In this document: piece after piece, positions 9,380-19,204 of the stretch | Numbering within the stretch: position 1 is the first letter of the stretch | How the letters are laid out: each line of letters begins with the position of its first letter | Origin: Suillus spraguei | Lineage: Eukaryota > Basidiomycota > Agaricomycetes > Boletales > Suillaceae | NCBI GenBank assembly: GCA_016800925.1 | Contig: JABCPU010000973.1 | Location: forward strand, 1-19,797 | Direction of reading: 5' to 3' | Length of the DNA: 19,797 nt | Notes under the pieces: generated by a model | Database searches by the model: none | Told to the model about the DNA's origin: nothing | Seen by the model: the letters and a program-made list of their open reading frames with translations, nothing else | Program-made: the position numbers and the translations under genes

Positions 9380-10240
9380 TCTATCACCGCTACTTTCCCA
9401 CGAAGCGCATGCAGTCACAGCATCACTAGCTATGTTCTCGCACCAATGGCATACCGCACTTTGCACCACAGACACTGATAGTCTGCCACTTGTCATTCTC
9501 GCAACTTCAGCACCAGCTATCATCCTCGCTACCTCGCACATCACATTGCCGTCTTCGCTAGACCACCGCTACATTCCCATGCTTACCACTGACGCACAGT
9601 CTAATAGCCTCACCGGCACCCCACGGTCACCGCGCACTAGTTCCCATGGTCTAGTAATCTCTCTAGAAAGTTATCTTTGCATGACACAAGGATTTCCTCC
9701 ACTGCAGCTATCTCGCTGATCACTTTGCTGTTTTCGCTGAACCATCGCTACTTTCCCATGCTTACCGCTGACACCGCACAGTCCGCTAGTATCACCATCA
9801 CCCAGCGATTACCGCTCGCTATGTTCCCACGGTACAGTTCCTTCAGCTCATCACATTGAACATGCCAAAGTACCACAGCAGCTACCTAGCTATTGGCATC
9901 ACCACTTACCGCTACTTTAACCGCCGCTTTCCCACGGTCCGCTTGCACTAGCGACTGCTGACTACCACTCATTACCACGTTCCCACACTGCGCTAACTTC
10001 GGCAAACTTGCCTATGCCGCTTGGACTCATCATCAGCATCTGGCCCCCTTGCACCACTGTTCCTTAGCAATTCGCCATCTTACCATGACTGCTACCCTGC
10101 CGCAAAGTTCCCACGCTAGTACCGCCAGCCAAGCGCTCGCATATCCATGCCGGCGGTAATGCTATCCCACCTTCCCACACCTCGGCAACTCATGTGTTCT
10201 TGCCATGACAGCACAAGGCATTGTATATGACTGGGGACAG
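9380..10240. repeat. Degenerate motif array ACCGCTA / TTCCCACG, left cluster
   Basis: ACCGCT-type words followed within about 5-25 bp by TTCCCA(C/T)G recur at irregular spacing, for example near 9386, 9566, 9629, 9745, 9808, 9906 and 10110. Spacing is not constant, so this is an interspersed motif array rather than a clean tandem repeat. No protein reading is convincing. Confidence 0.55.
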
Positions 10241-10264
10241 TCATGATTTAAAGTCGCCATGGGA

Positions 10265-10543
10265 TGTAGCGAACAAAGTCACACTGACCATGAAAGTGCC
10301 ATTTTAGACAAGTGTCTCATTACCATCTACAGCGGCTACCAAGAAAACCCCTATAGCGAGCATTACCCCTTTTCGCTTTGCCGGTACCGTTTTTGCTCCG
10401 TGGATCCTTGCCCCTTACCGAATCTCGCTACCGATGTCCTCCTGTCCATTCCATTTCCATCTAAGATCCATTGGTGCATAGCATATTTGTTTCTGCCGTT
10501 ACTAAAGCTACGGCAAGACTTACCTTACCTTCTGTGACGCTGC
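10265..10543 (+). repeat. Long inverted repeat, left arm
   Basis: GTAGCGAACAAAGTCAC... to ...CTTCTGTGACGCTGC matches the reverse complement of 11154-11413 at close to 90% identity by eye. This arm has an extra segment of about 19 bp near 10460. The spacer between the arms is 610 bp. Confidence 0.9.
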
Positions 10544-10779
10544 TTGTTTGCTGCGTGCCTCTTAGCTAAATATCTCTATCTCGCTACCATTCTCGCTATG
10601 TATTCCGGCCGTTCACGGCACATGTTAAAAAGGACTCTTCGCACATTCCGGTACTTTTACTTTTCCCTCTATGGTACACATGGTACTTAGGAATTGTCAC
10701 CACTACTGTCTCTAATGGAATAAAGTCTTTCACCGAAGTCACTGTCTCTTAAGAATTGTTTTACTGCCACACGCACCAC

Positions 10780-10960
10780 TGCTCTTTACCGCTTTCCTGC
10801 GCTTCACCGCTTGCACTACGCTTTCCCACGCTTCACCGCTTGTTTTACCACCAGTTTCCCACGCCTTACCACAGTTTTACCACTTTCACTACCGCTTGTC
10901 TACCACTTTCCTGTGCTTACCGCTAGTATTACCGCTAGTTTCCCATGGACTGGAGGTCAC
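10780..10960. repeat. Degenerate motif array, right cluster in the spacer
   Basis: Dense run of ACCGCTT/ACCGCTAG and TTTCCCACG/TTTCCTGCG words at roughly 12-25 bp intervals, the same vocabulary as 9380-10240, between the arms of the inverted repeat. Confidence 0.55.
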
Positions 10961-11087
10961 CACTAGCATCTCACTACCTCCGACGGCAGTCTTGCACCAC
11001 AGGTTAGGCATTATTAGACTATACTAACTTAGCATTCCCTTTAGGGTCGAACGCTCTTGCTTTGCAAGTGAAGCAGACTAGATGGAG

Positions 11088-11152
11088 CGCAAGACTCGCA
11101 TACTAGTTTAAACCATGGTTTATCTATAGCCCAGGCTAGATTGTATCTTTAC
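11088..11152 (-). repeat. Dispersed repeat, copy 1
   Basis: On the minus strand this reads TGTAAAGATACAATCTAGCC and on to GCGAGTCTTGC. The same sequence, about 85% alike, is on the plus strand at 17724-17789. It starts directly next to the right arm of the inverted repeat. Confidence 0.8.
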
Positions 11153-11153
11153 A

Positions 11154-11413
11154 GCAGTGTCACAGAAGGTAAGGTAAGTCTTGCCGTAACTTTAGTAACA
11201 GCAGAAATGAATATGCTACGCACCAATGGAATGGACAGGAGGACATCGGTAGTGAGATTCGGTAAGGGGCAAGGATCCACGGAGCAAAAATGGTATTGGC
11301 AAAGCAAAAAGGCTAATGCTTGCTATAGGGGGTTTCTCAGTAGCCGCTGTAGACAGTAACAAGACACTTGTGTAAAATGGCACTTTCATGGTCAGCGTGA
11401 CTTTGTTCGCTAC
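11154..11413 (-). repeat. Long inverted repeat, right arm
   Basis: Reverse complement partner of 10265-10543, with both arm ends matched (GTAGCGAAC outside, CTGTGACxCTGC inside). A transcript across both arms could fold into a stem of about 260 bp. Confidence 0.9.
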
Positions 11414-11414
11414 A

Positions 11415-11524
11415 CTGCACTAAAATGAGTCAATAGAACTGATTGCCACGGTACAGCTCGTGTATCATGGCTGCACTAAAATGAATCAATAGAACTGATT
11501 GCTACTGTGCAGCTCGTCTTTAAG
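11415..11524. repeat. 56-bp tandem duplication
   Basis: CTGCACTAAAATGAGTCAAT starts at 11415 and, with one change, again at 11471. The two units are near-identical for about 50 bp (ending CAGCTCGT) and begin two bases after the right arm of the inverted repeat. Confidence 0.85.
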
Positions 11525-11530
11525 TTGTAA

Positions 11531-11944
11531 AAGGGAATTATGTGAGTATGACTATAGAGGATTTCTTTTTTGCATTGATATTGATCTTCAGGCACAGCAG
11601 AGCAGTGGGCTTGAAGTTTGTGAGAACCATGGCACGAGATGCACACAGGTGGATACTGCTCCAAGGTCATTATAAGATTATATGTGGTGGATGGATACAT
11701 GTAAGATACATAATAGCAAAGCAGGAAGTGTAGATAACAAAATAGCACATTGTTCTTGTTGTCGTCGCAAATGACGACAAAGTCGTTCATTCTGGGTTTG
11801 AGCCACAGCACCAGCCAAAATTGAGCCAAAACCAGCGGTCAGTGAATGGGTTGTACCATTATGAAACCGGAGTACCCCAGCTCAGCTCGGCTCAGCTTAG
11901 CTAAATTTAGCTCGGCTTGGGTGGCTACCAGTTTTCAGCCAAGC
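11531..11944. other. Spacer with an AGCTCGGCT-type simple repeat
   Basis: No gene is accepted here. A 117-codon minus-strand frame (11476-11829) overlaps the tandem duplication and has no recognisable motif. At 11878-11925 short AGCTCAGCTCGGCTCAGCTT-type units repeat around a central AAATTT, giving a partly palindromic simple repeat. Confidence 0.4.
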
Positions 11945-14773
11945 TATTGGCAACACTACTATGGATGCTAGTTTGTGGGTATATGGTACATGAAACTGAG
12001 TCATTCAATATTTTCATAACTTATATCAAATAATAATTGCCCTATCAGTGATTAAGTTCACTTTAATAACTTTACTATATGTTCCTGGGATTTACTATCT
12101 AAACCTGGTTGGATTATCTATTTTCACCATGACTCAGATGGTGATTGCATCTTCATTTATAGCATTACTACTCTGTAGGATATAGAAGATATCACAGTAG
12201 AAAAGGCGATATTCTGTAGGCTCATAATTTGAAATATATCACTAACTCAGCTGACCTGTTCAATCACCTGGTTAATTCCATACAGTATATTCAACCATGA
12301 AGGCCTTTTTTACTGGTAGACATTTTTATAATCATGTTCAAACTATTTGTCAAATGCTTGCATCTTATTTGTATCCTGTCTCAATCTAACTAATCATATA
12401 ATTGAATACCTGTGTTTGAATTGCATCCTTGTGGACATCTAGCTTATAATTTCTAGCTAGTCATGCTATTAGATATCAAGTATTTCAGGCTATCTATCAA
12501 ACATTTATATCTTATTTGTGTCCTGTCTCAATTTAAGGCTGTGCATGCAGATACAGATCCTGCTATCATTAGGAATAATATTAGAAATTCATAGAGGATA
12601 TAATGTTATTACAATCATACACTGTGGACTTAACAATGGATAATGCAATGCATGTATTTATTCAATACACATATTACAAATAAGAATAAAACATGAGAAT
12701 AGAGTGCAGGTGAGGTCCAGAGTTCTGGAATAGAAATAGGACCAGGATGTGTAGTGAAGATATATTTAGATGTGTGACTTTTATTCAAATCAAAACTGGT
12801 GAAAAAAATGAAGCCTATGGAAACTTATGCAGGAAGATATAATGATCTAAACAAACCTCTTCAGTAAGGCCCTAGAAATGATGGATTTATACCAAAACTG
12901 TGAAAATATCTCAGAGACTTGGTATAGAGAAATTGTTATGTTTTTGCCCAGTGATATGCTGTGAGTCTATCATCATATTATATGTATTTCCACTTACATC
13001 TTCAAGCATACAACTACCTGGATACTTCCATGCAGTTTATACATATATACCTTTGGCCACATTTGCCACTAGGAGGCATTTCTACAACTACAAATATATG
13101 TATTTAACTGATTATCTAAGGTTGCTCTAGGCACTAAAAATAAATTCAACTATTTATTTACCTCTGGCTAGTGGAGGTAAAGCAACAAAGCAAAGTCAAG
13201 TGAGTTCATAATGGTGCCCTAAGGATTAATAATTTTCTTTAATACTGTTTAAGAATCACCTTCTAAATTAGAATGTTGCTTTATTTTAATTAATCTTGGT
13301 ACTGCATATCAATTCCTACTAGCCCTGCAGTATATAATTAGTGTGATTATTTTTGAATGCTATGCTTAAAGAAATGGAAGCATGATTATCAATCTTGTTA
13401 ACACATCAAAGATTAATATCCAGCAAAAATGGACAAGGCTCTTTATACCTATATGATGTAAAAAGATTTATATTTAATTTAATATGATATTGACATTGTT
13501 GCAACTGAGATAAGCTATTCACTAGCAAGCCCAAACAAGAGTTCTTATAGAATAAAGAAGCTACTGAAATGTAAAATCAAAGTCTGAGAGTCTATTTACC
13601 ACTATTATAGAATGCAATCCATTAATTATTAGGTGGATAGAAGGACATTTTTATTCTGACTAGTTAGAGCAAGACTAGCATCACAAATAAAGACTCCTAC
13701 ACCCATATTTATGCCAAAAGATATTACTTGTAAGGCCTTAAATGCTTAAAGGAGAATTATAAATAGCTGAACCCATCTTGGCTGGTGTTAGATATATTAA
13801 GGAAGCAGTGAATCTCTACAAAATGTCATTAATATATATTATCCTTAGCCTACAACATCTTTCTTACCACATAACTGATATTGCAGCTATCTCTGTGTTA
13901 TGGAAGGGAGGAGAATCACTGTAGTAAAGCTTTCTAAGAGCCTCCAACAATGGAATCAAGACTATTTTGACAGTAGATAGGAATTAAGAGATTGTTGCCA
14001 AAATATGATTATAATAAAATTTATGTTTATTATTCCCACTTGGCTATTAAATAATAGCAGACCTCTTGCCAAAACGCTAGTGAATAGTGTCCTCATCTAA
14101 GTTATCATCAGCATCATCATTACAGCAAATCACTTCCTGAACTTAGGAGCAATGATACTCCCAGATTCTATACTTCACAGCAAACTACTGTCAAAAAAAA
14201 GTAATTTGCTGTGATATGTAGAATCCTGGAACATTGACATTCCAAAGTTCAGACAGCTTGCAATATGAGAACAATATTCAATGAACACTCCATTTTATAG
14301 TGATGCTATGTCTAGACCAGTCTATATAAATACTGGTGTACAATTTAAATTGATATTGTGTCTAAATGAGTCCATTAAGAATATATCAACACAAGTACAC
14401 AACTTCACTGGACATGATTTGCTTACAGACATTACTGCAATTCATTTATGAGGTCTAGAAATGGCATCCTGTGATACATTGAATAGTTTCATGGTAGTCC
14501 CTAAGTAAGGCATGTGGGGTATAGGATAAAAAGCACCAAGTCATTGAATGTTGATTAAAATATATATATATAATATGAATCAATAACTCGCTGGAACTTT
14601 TAAGGAGAAGTTCAGATGGTGTTGATGGTATAGGATGAACAAGTGAAGTTAAGTTGCAATTAATTAAAGCCTAGACTCTGATTAATAGTCAGAAAGACAA
14701 AAATGACATACTTGGAAATTTAAGAGCATAATTAGCCTAGAGTGATATATTGATATATTCAATGTTACCATTG
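11945..14773. other. Long AT-rich stretch without recognisable genes
   Basis: Nearly 3 kb of AT-rich, CpG-poor DNA with stops in all frames; the longest frame (12900-13130) is unremarkable. A ~30-bp direct repeat (CTTATTTGTxTCCTGTCTCAAT) occurs at about 12363 and 12511. The hairpin at 14132-14256 lies here. This is probably very old, decayed repeat sequence. Confidence 0.5.
14132..14256. repeat. Imperfect inverted repeat (hairpin or MITE remnant)
   Basis: The left arm (14132-14188) and the right arm (14201-14256) are reverse complements at about 75% identity, with a 12-bp A-rich loop. The best-paired part is GATTCTATA...CACAGCAAACTAC against GTAATTTGCTGTG...TAGAATC. Pairing may extend weakly outward. 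Confidence 0.65.
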
Positions 14774-15382
14774 TCAAGAAAGTGACCTAACTATAGTTTT
14801 GGTAAGTCTAAATAGATTATAAGTTGAGATCACTATTTGGTGATGAGGACCTCCTATGTAAGATACTCTGCTAATGAGTAGCTGACAAGAAATAATCATG
14901 AGATACATAGTTAGGTTCCAAATTATTATTGTCAAAGGTACACATATTGAAGCAACTGAGGTTAATGTATGCGAGGAAAATTGGATAAAGTAGTGCAATA
15001 TAATTTAGGTCTAGTAGAGGAATATTGTGTGGAATAAGGAGACAGCAGAAGAATCAGGCAGGGCCACCAAGGACTTGATGAATTCACCCAGCACAATACT
15101 ACCAAGCTGGTAAAATAACGAGATGTTCAATTGCTTGCAAGGGATGTGAATCATATGTAATATAAAGAGGGCAATATTAAAATTTTTGTAGTCTACATTG
15201 CCATATAGCAAGCTCACCCAAAATGCAATGCCAAAGGAGAGAAGAAGATGATGGAAATTAAGGGTATGCAGCAGCAAATACAGTTTGTCATATATGATCA
15301 CTCTGAGATTGAGTAGGCAGGAATATGAAAAGATAGGTTGTATGTCCTTCAAATCAAGGTTATGCTTAGCTGCATGTTGCAA
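14774..15382 (-). pseudogene. Possible decayed coding sequence, unknown family
   Basis: Two successive minus-strand frames, 15382-15011 (about 123 codons) and 14998-14774 (about 74 codons), are open in otherwise stop-rich DNA. The first includes KDIQPIFSYSCLLNLRVIIY and GNVDYKNFNIALFILHMIHI. Both are rich in Leu, Ile, Phe, Cys and His and poor in Arg, as expected if Arg codons of an older gene decayed from CG to TG or CA. No domain is recognised and no catalytic motif is visible. It could instead be chance; the open length in AT-rich DNA is the main support. Confidence 0.35.
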
Positions 15383-15617
15383 ATCCTAGTAGTCATAATG
15401 TAATGTCAGATTTCACTCTAAAGTTAATGCATTATTGATGATACAACAATCAGTATGAGCTAACTATAGAGATTGTTCACATACCAACCCCCTATGCCTC
15501 CTATGTTGCTAACTAGACCAACTGATCATCACTGACATTTATGTAGATTATGGAAAACAATCACATCTATCTTGAATTGCATCTATATATGTTACACTGC
15601 AACTTGTTGATTATTAC
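15383..15617. other. Short spacer between two decayed minus-strand coding regions
   Basis: No gene is seen. On the minus strand a GTAATA (from 15617) could be the donor of one more intron of the upstream gene, but no convincing downstream exon follows. Confidence 0.3.
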
Positions 15618-17395
15618 CATCAGTGATAGTGCACGTGACAGTCCAATATTAAGTATGTCAAGCATGAAAATTTCTAACACAATTTTCTCTTCTCCCTCAA
15701 GTTTGTTGAGGGTGTCACAGATCTCAATGAATTTGTTATAATGGATGAGACCTGTGAAGGGGTCAACGGACAGTCTAGACATCTTCTGTTTGAACAGCAC
15801 ACAGTGTGTGGCTGCTCCAGTGATTGCAATAATATGAATGAGTGATTCTAGGGGAGGGTCGCTGAGGAATCTTTCATATCTGTGGTACCAAATAAACTGA
15901 ATGACAATGTGCTTGATGAACTCATTGTCAAAATAGCTGTCAATATGTGGGATGCTGTTCTAGATGAAAAATGGATATTTCGGTGGACCAAAAATCAATG
16001 TATGTACATACCTCATCAAAGTGGTAAGTATGCATAAACGCTGGGGTTGGTGAATTGGTGAGGGTGGTAGTGATATGTATCCGATACTGAAGCAGTGTTT
16101 GTCCCTGCTCATGTCTTGGGTGGTACAATTTGTATGCATGGGGCATGCTACTTTGTGCAATTTCCACAATTTTTCCATGTGCATTGGTGCACTTGAGACA
16201 GGAAATGAGATTGGTCCTTGCTAAGAAGTGCATTGTATGAAACTGTTAAGCTTATTAGTAGAGTATCATGAATCAATAAAATAAAAACACACCAGTCAAT
16301 GAGCTAAATCATGGAACTGCCTTCATAATTGCCGCTATGATGAGCTGTTTCCGATCAGCTGCTATTTGAGACATTGTGTTTGCCATGAACAGTATACCAA
16401 CAATATCATGTTTGATATCTCCAACAATTTGTTCATGATCTTTCTTTGTGAGTGTAATATTTGGTACCTGTGATGATGATGATGATGATAGCTGCACTAT
16501 CCAGAAGCCTCAGCATGTGTTTCAGTGGCTACCTACAGGCCTTTGTGCATCAGTACTCTCTGGATGGGCTCATGGAATTGTGTATGGCGTCAATGGCATC
16601 GACATCTGCCATGTTATATGTCTCATGGTCCTTGCAGGCCCCATAGTCTGTCAAACTGTCAGTAGGGTACTAGTATTCAACATAAAGGATAGATAGTTAC
16701 ATGTACTATATTGCATGATGGAACCTCACCCCTCCACATTGTTGTTGGATCTGTCAGCTTGTATGCCGGTACTAGGTGTACTCCACCATCCTGGGTATCC
16801 CTAGTTGATCGCAGCAAGGAAGGGTCTGCATGCAGATTTGAGCCTGAAGCATGCAGCATCATCTCTCCACCTGGATTTGAAGATGATGATGCTCAATCTC
16901 TTGTCAGCGCTACAGTACAAGCACCCATGCAATGTGACTCACCAGTCCGACCATACAAAGCCTCAACATCAAAGTTCCTGTCCTTGTTGATGTTGAATTG
17001 TGGTGTTTCATGCAGATTGAAATCAGGAATAAGATTTGAGCCCAAAGCATGTGGCATCATCTGTCCATTTAGATTTGAAGATGATGCTAAATCTCTTGTC
17101 AGTGTTAAAGTATAAGCACACATGCGATGCGACTCACCACTGACCATACAAAGCATCTATGTCAAAATTCCCATCCTTGTTGATGTTGAATCACAGTGCT
17201 TCATACAGATTGAATATATGATCAGGAATCCGTAGTTGTTCTGAGGGGACATTGAGTTGATCGCTGGCCAGTAGCCCTGATGGATTGAGTCCTGACCCCT
17301 GGCACAGTTTGGGGAAGGTGGCCTTACTTTTGCATTTGGCATTGGTGCTATGTCCTGTACTTTGCATTTAGAACATAGTGAGTAGAATCAGCGAG
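15618..17395 (-). pseudogene. Decayed multi-exon gene, hypothetical fungal family
   Basis: Reading down from about 17395, coding blocks appear in order: GSGLNPSGLLASDQLNVPSE, FNINKDGNFDIDALYG, a second copy of that block (FNINKDRNFDVEALYGRTG), GVHLVPAYKLTDPTTMWRGE, YPTDSLTDYGACKDHETYNM, an (ATC)n-encoded Ser run, DHEQIVGDIKHDIVGILF, HAYKLYHPRHEQGQTLLQYR, PTPAFMHTYHFDE, and a long clean block from 15959 with IPHIDSYFDNEFIKHIVIQF, AITGAATHCVLFKQ and SVDPFTGLIHYNKFIEI. Candidate introns are about 45 bp from 16942, 16292-16243 (50 bp, branch site TACTAAT) and 16011-15960 (52 bp, phase 0). Several in-frame stops and shifts break it. The last exon of about 110 codons is intact. I associate it with an expanded agaricomycete family but cannot name it. 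Confidence 0.65.
16834..17230 (-). repeat. 198-bp tandem duplication inside the decayed gene
   Basis: The unit starting at 16834 (AGATTTGAGCCTGAAGCATG) repeats at 17032 (AGATTTGAGCCCAAAGCATG). Each unit holds the FNINKDxNFD exon segment and a following GTGAGT donor (16942 and 17137 on the minus strand). The duplication therefore repeated an exon-intron boundary, not just coding sequence. Confidence 0.85.
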
Positions 17396-17723
17396 GAATA
17401 CAGTAAGCAAATCAGACACAATCATGCTGGGCAGAAGGAAATAAGTAAGTGCATTGATGTAGATGCAATGGATAATTCTATTCTAGTAAGCAAAATAACA
17501 CATACAAACTGTACATGGCTGTACAAAATGAAAAGACCATAAGTGATGAGAAAAATCATGGACAGAATAGGGTTATCTACTGCGATATGAAATCAGCGCA
17601 GGATATCAGCAGTCACATGCATATACCAGCGCTCTTATCAGCTTAATCAGCATTCAAGATCAGACAAATCACCTAAATCATGGTAGATTGACCTGTGGAT
17701 GCTGAGAAAATACTGATGGACCA
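17396..17723. other. Spacer upstream of the decayed minus-strand gene
   Basis: No gene is seen. It may contain the lost 5' end or promoter of the minus-strand gene, but no start or TATA box stands out. GTAAGC- and AATCAGC-type words recur without clear structure. Confidence 0.3.
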
Positions 17724-17789
17724 TTGTAAAGATACAACCTAGCCTGGGCTGTAGATAAACCACCTCCTAAGCTAGTATGTGAGTCTTGC
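17724..17789 (+). repeat. Dispersed repeat, copy 2, cut by the gypsy insertion
   Basis: TGTAAAGATACAACCTAGCC through GTGAGTCTTGC matches the minus strand of 11088-11152. Homology stops exactly at 17789, where the gypsy LTR begins. The other copy continues beyond this point (GCTCCATCTAGTC, minus strand from 11087), so the retrotransposon inserted inside the repeat. The last five bases (CTTGC, 17785-17789) are the predicted target duplication. Confidence 0.8.
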
Positions 17790-17825
17790 TGTCATATACC
17801 GTACATTTAGGTCTGATCCATGGAC

Positions 17826-18026
17826 ATCTGGACACCCAATCCATACATCCTAGTCCACCCATCCAATCCAGCTCACATATCCAATCCACCCATCCACTCC
17901 AATCAATATCCATCCATATCTAATCCATATCCATATCCGACTCAGTTCATCCATCCGATCTGATCCACCATCCGATCCGTGTTCATATCCGATCCATGTC
18001 CATATCCGATCCGTGTCCATATCTGA
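17826..18026. repeat. Short tandem repeats in the LTR 5' region
   Basis: ATCCATCC and CCATATCC words grade into a 17-bp tandem unit, GTCCATATCCGATCCGT, with starts at 17981, 17998 and 18015. Similar GATCGGATATGG words stand at the equivalent end of the family 1 LTRs (about 1650-1680, 8770-8790). Confidence 0.75.
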
Positions 18027-18240
18027 AACTATTCCCGCGCACCTGCGCGTTACTCCTTTTAGGCTAATACCTGTGTCCGGCTTTCGGTTATCTCTGCACC
18101 TCTGTCTTTCGGTTTATCTTGACTTCCGTCTTGATAAGATATTTCGTACAAGTCTTATTTCCGAGTTCATAGCCTTGTGTTCTGCAATGCCTCAAACATA
18201 GCCTCGGACTATCCTTACTTGCCTTCTGGCATGCTACCTA

Positions 18241-18251
18241 CAGTATATAAA
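18241..18251 (+). promoter_or_regulatory. TATA box of the gypsy LTR
   Basis: CAGTATATAAAC, identical in core to the box in the family 1 LTRs, about 450 bp into the LTR. Transcription would start shortly downstream. Confidence 0.6.
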
Positions 18252-19204
18252 CTTGTAGTACAACTCCTGCAGACCTTAGTCTGATTCATTGTTCCTACTT
18301 CTGTATATTCCTTTGATTACTCTGTATCCTGTTATCATGTCTATATAACTCCATTTCCGTTCTTGCACTTGGGCTCTGGCCCTTGTAAGCTTCTGACTCA
18401 GGCCTATGGGATCACTCCCTAGGCCGGAGCTTTGATCCTATGTCCTATAATCTTTTTGGACTTCGTCCATCTCCATCTATCATCTGTTTCACCTCCAACT
18501 CTACCTTTGGTAGTCTTATACTGTCTGTTTCTATTCCGGTGTTACAATTGTACGTGCCCCTATTCATTTTCTTACTTCATTTACCTTGTATATTACGTAA
18601 CATGACTCTGACTCATATGCTCAACGCATCTGTACTATAGTTGCCTTCCTTCTTTGGATACGCACTTACATTCCACACCTCTCTTGGTCTGTGCGCACAT
18701 ATTGGCCTATTTAAGCACAGTGTACTTGTAGTAGATTCTACTTTAATCTTACTGGGTTTTACCTGGAATCTCCTTCGCTTAGGTCTCCAACCTAAGTCGT
18801 CTTGAATCGTCTCTAAGTCTAAGCACTCCTTAGCCTTAGTCTCTATTCTCGCGGATACCTCTTAGACTTGTCTTTGAGGCTGAACCCTTGATCGTACTCG
18901 GAACGCGTTCCTTGTACTTTCACCTTGTCCTCTTTGGACATTGTAAGAACTCCCAGCAGACCGTCTGTGTCTTTTCACTGTCGCTGGTGACGCCACCCCA
19001 GTTCGTAACAAAAGATTAAAGTCCTTTTGATCGTCGACTATCCAGTCTTCGACCCTGAACCCTGATCCTAGATCAGCAGACTAGCGTACGCGTACGCTGA
19101 GCAGATTGTCAAGAGAAGCCCCTGACAGAAGAAAGCCCTGACGGACAGCAAGACAGCGCGTGTAGGCACCGAGAAAGTATAACTCATCAGAAGAATCATC
19201 AACC

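Larger units (their letters stand above)
8797..11530. mobile_element. CpG-retaining non-coding block, candidate non-autonomous element
   Basis: This block differs from both flanks. It keeps many CpG dinucleotides, the plus strand is rich in C and poor in G over long stretches (about 9370-10230 and 10780-10990), and it lacks convincing coding sequence. It contains recurring short motifs, a ~270-bp inverted repeat pair, a 56-bp tandem duplication, and a stretch (11088-11152) repeated at 17724-17789. The left edge abuts the truncated LTR copy C; the right edge near 11530 is set only by composition. Open frames of 60-95 codons here are Ser/Thr/Pro/Leu-rich by-products of base skew. A large non-autonomous DNA transposon or a retrotransposon non-coding region are both possible. 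Confidence 0.45.
17790..19010 (+). mobile_element. 5' LTR of a Ty3/gypsy-type element
   Basis: About 1,221 bp, from TGTCATATACC to CAGTTCGTAACA, placed directly before a leader and gag. The start is given by homology of the first bases to the family 1 LTR and by the abrupt end of the older repeat at 17789. The end is the CA before the leader. It holds a TATA box near 18244 and a 5' region of CCATATCCGATCC-like repeats. Beyond the start and the CAGTATATAAAC core it differs from family 1, so it is a related but separate family. The matching 3' LTR lies outside the window. Confidence 0.75.

Noticed and set aside
9432..9859. Ser/Thr/Pro-rich frames of 60-95 codons
   Set aside because: They follow from the C-rich, G-poor base skew of the motif array and show no domain or conserved spacing.
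9380..10990. CRISPR-like array
   Set aside because: The motifs are short, degenerate and unevenly spaced, with no constant repeat or spacer length, and the window looks fungal.
11476..11829. 117-codon minus-strand frame
   Set aside because: It overlaps the tandem duplication, has an overlapping opposite-strand frame and no recognisable motif; probably chance.
19011..19030. tRNA primer binding site after the gypsy LTR
   Set aside because: The leader AAAGATTAAAGTCC does not match the 3' end of any tRNA that I can name with confidence.
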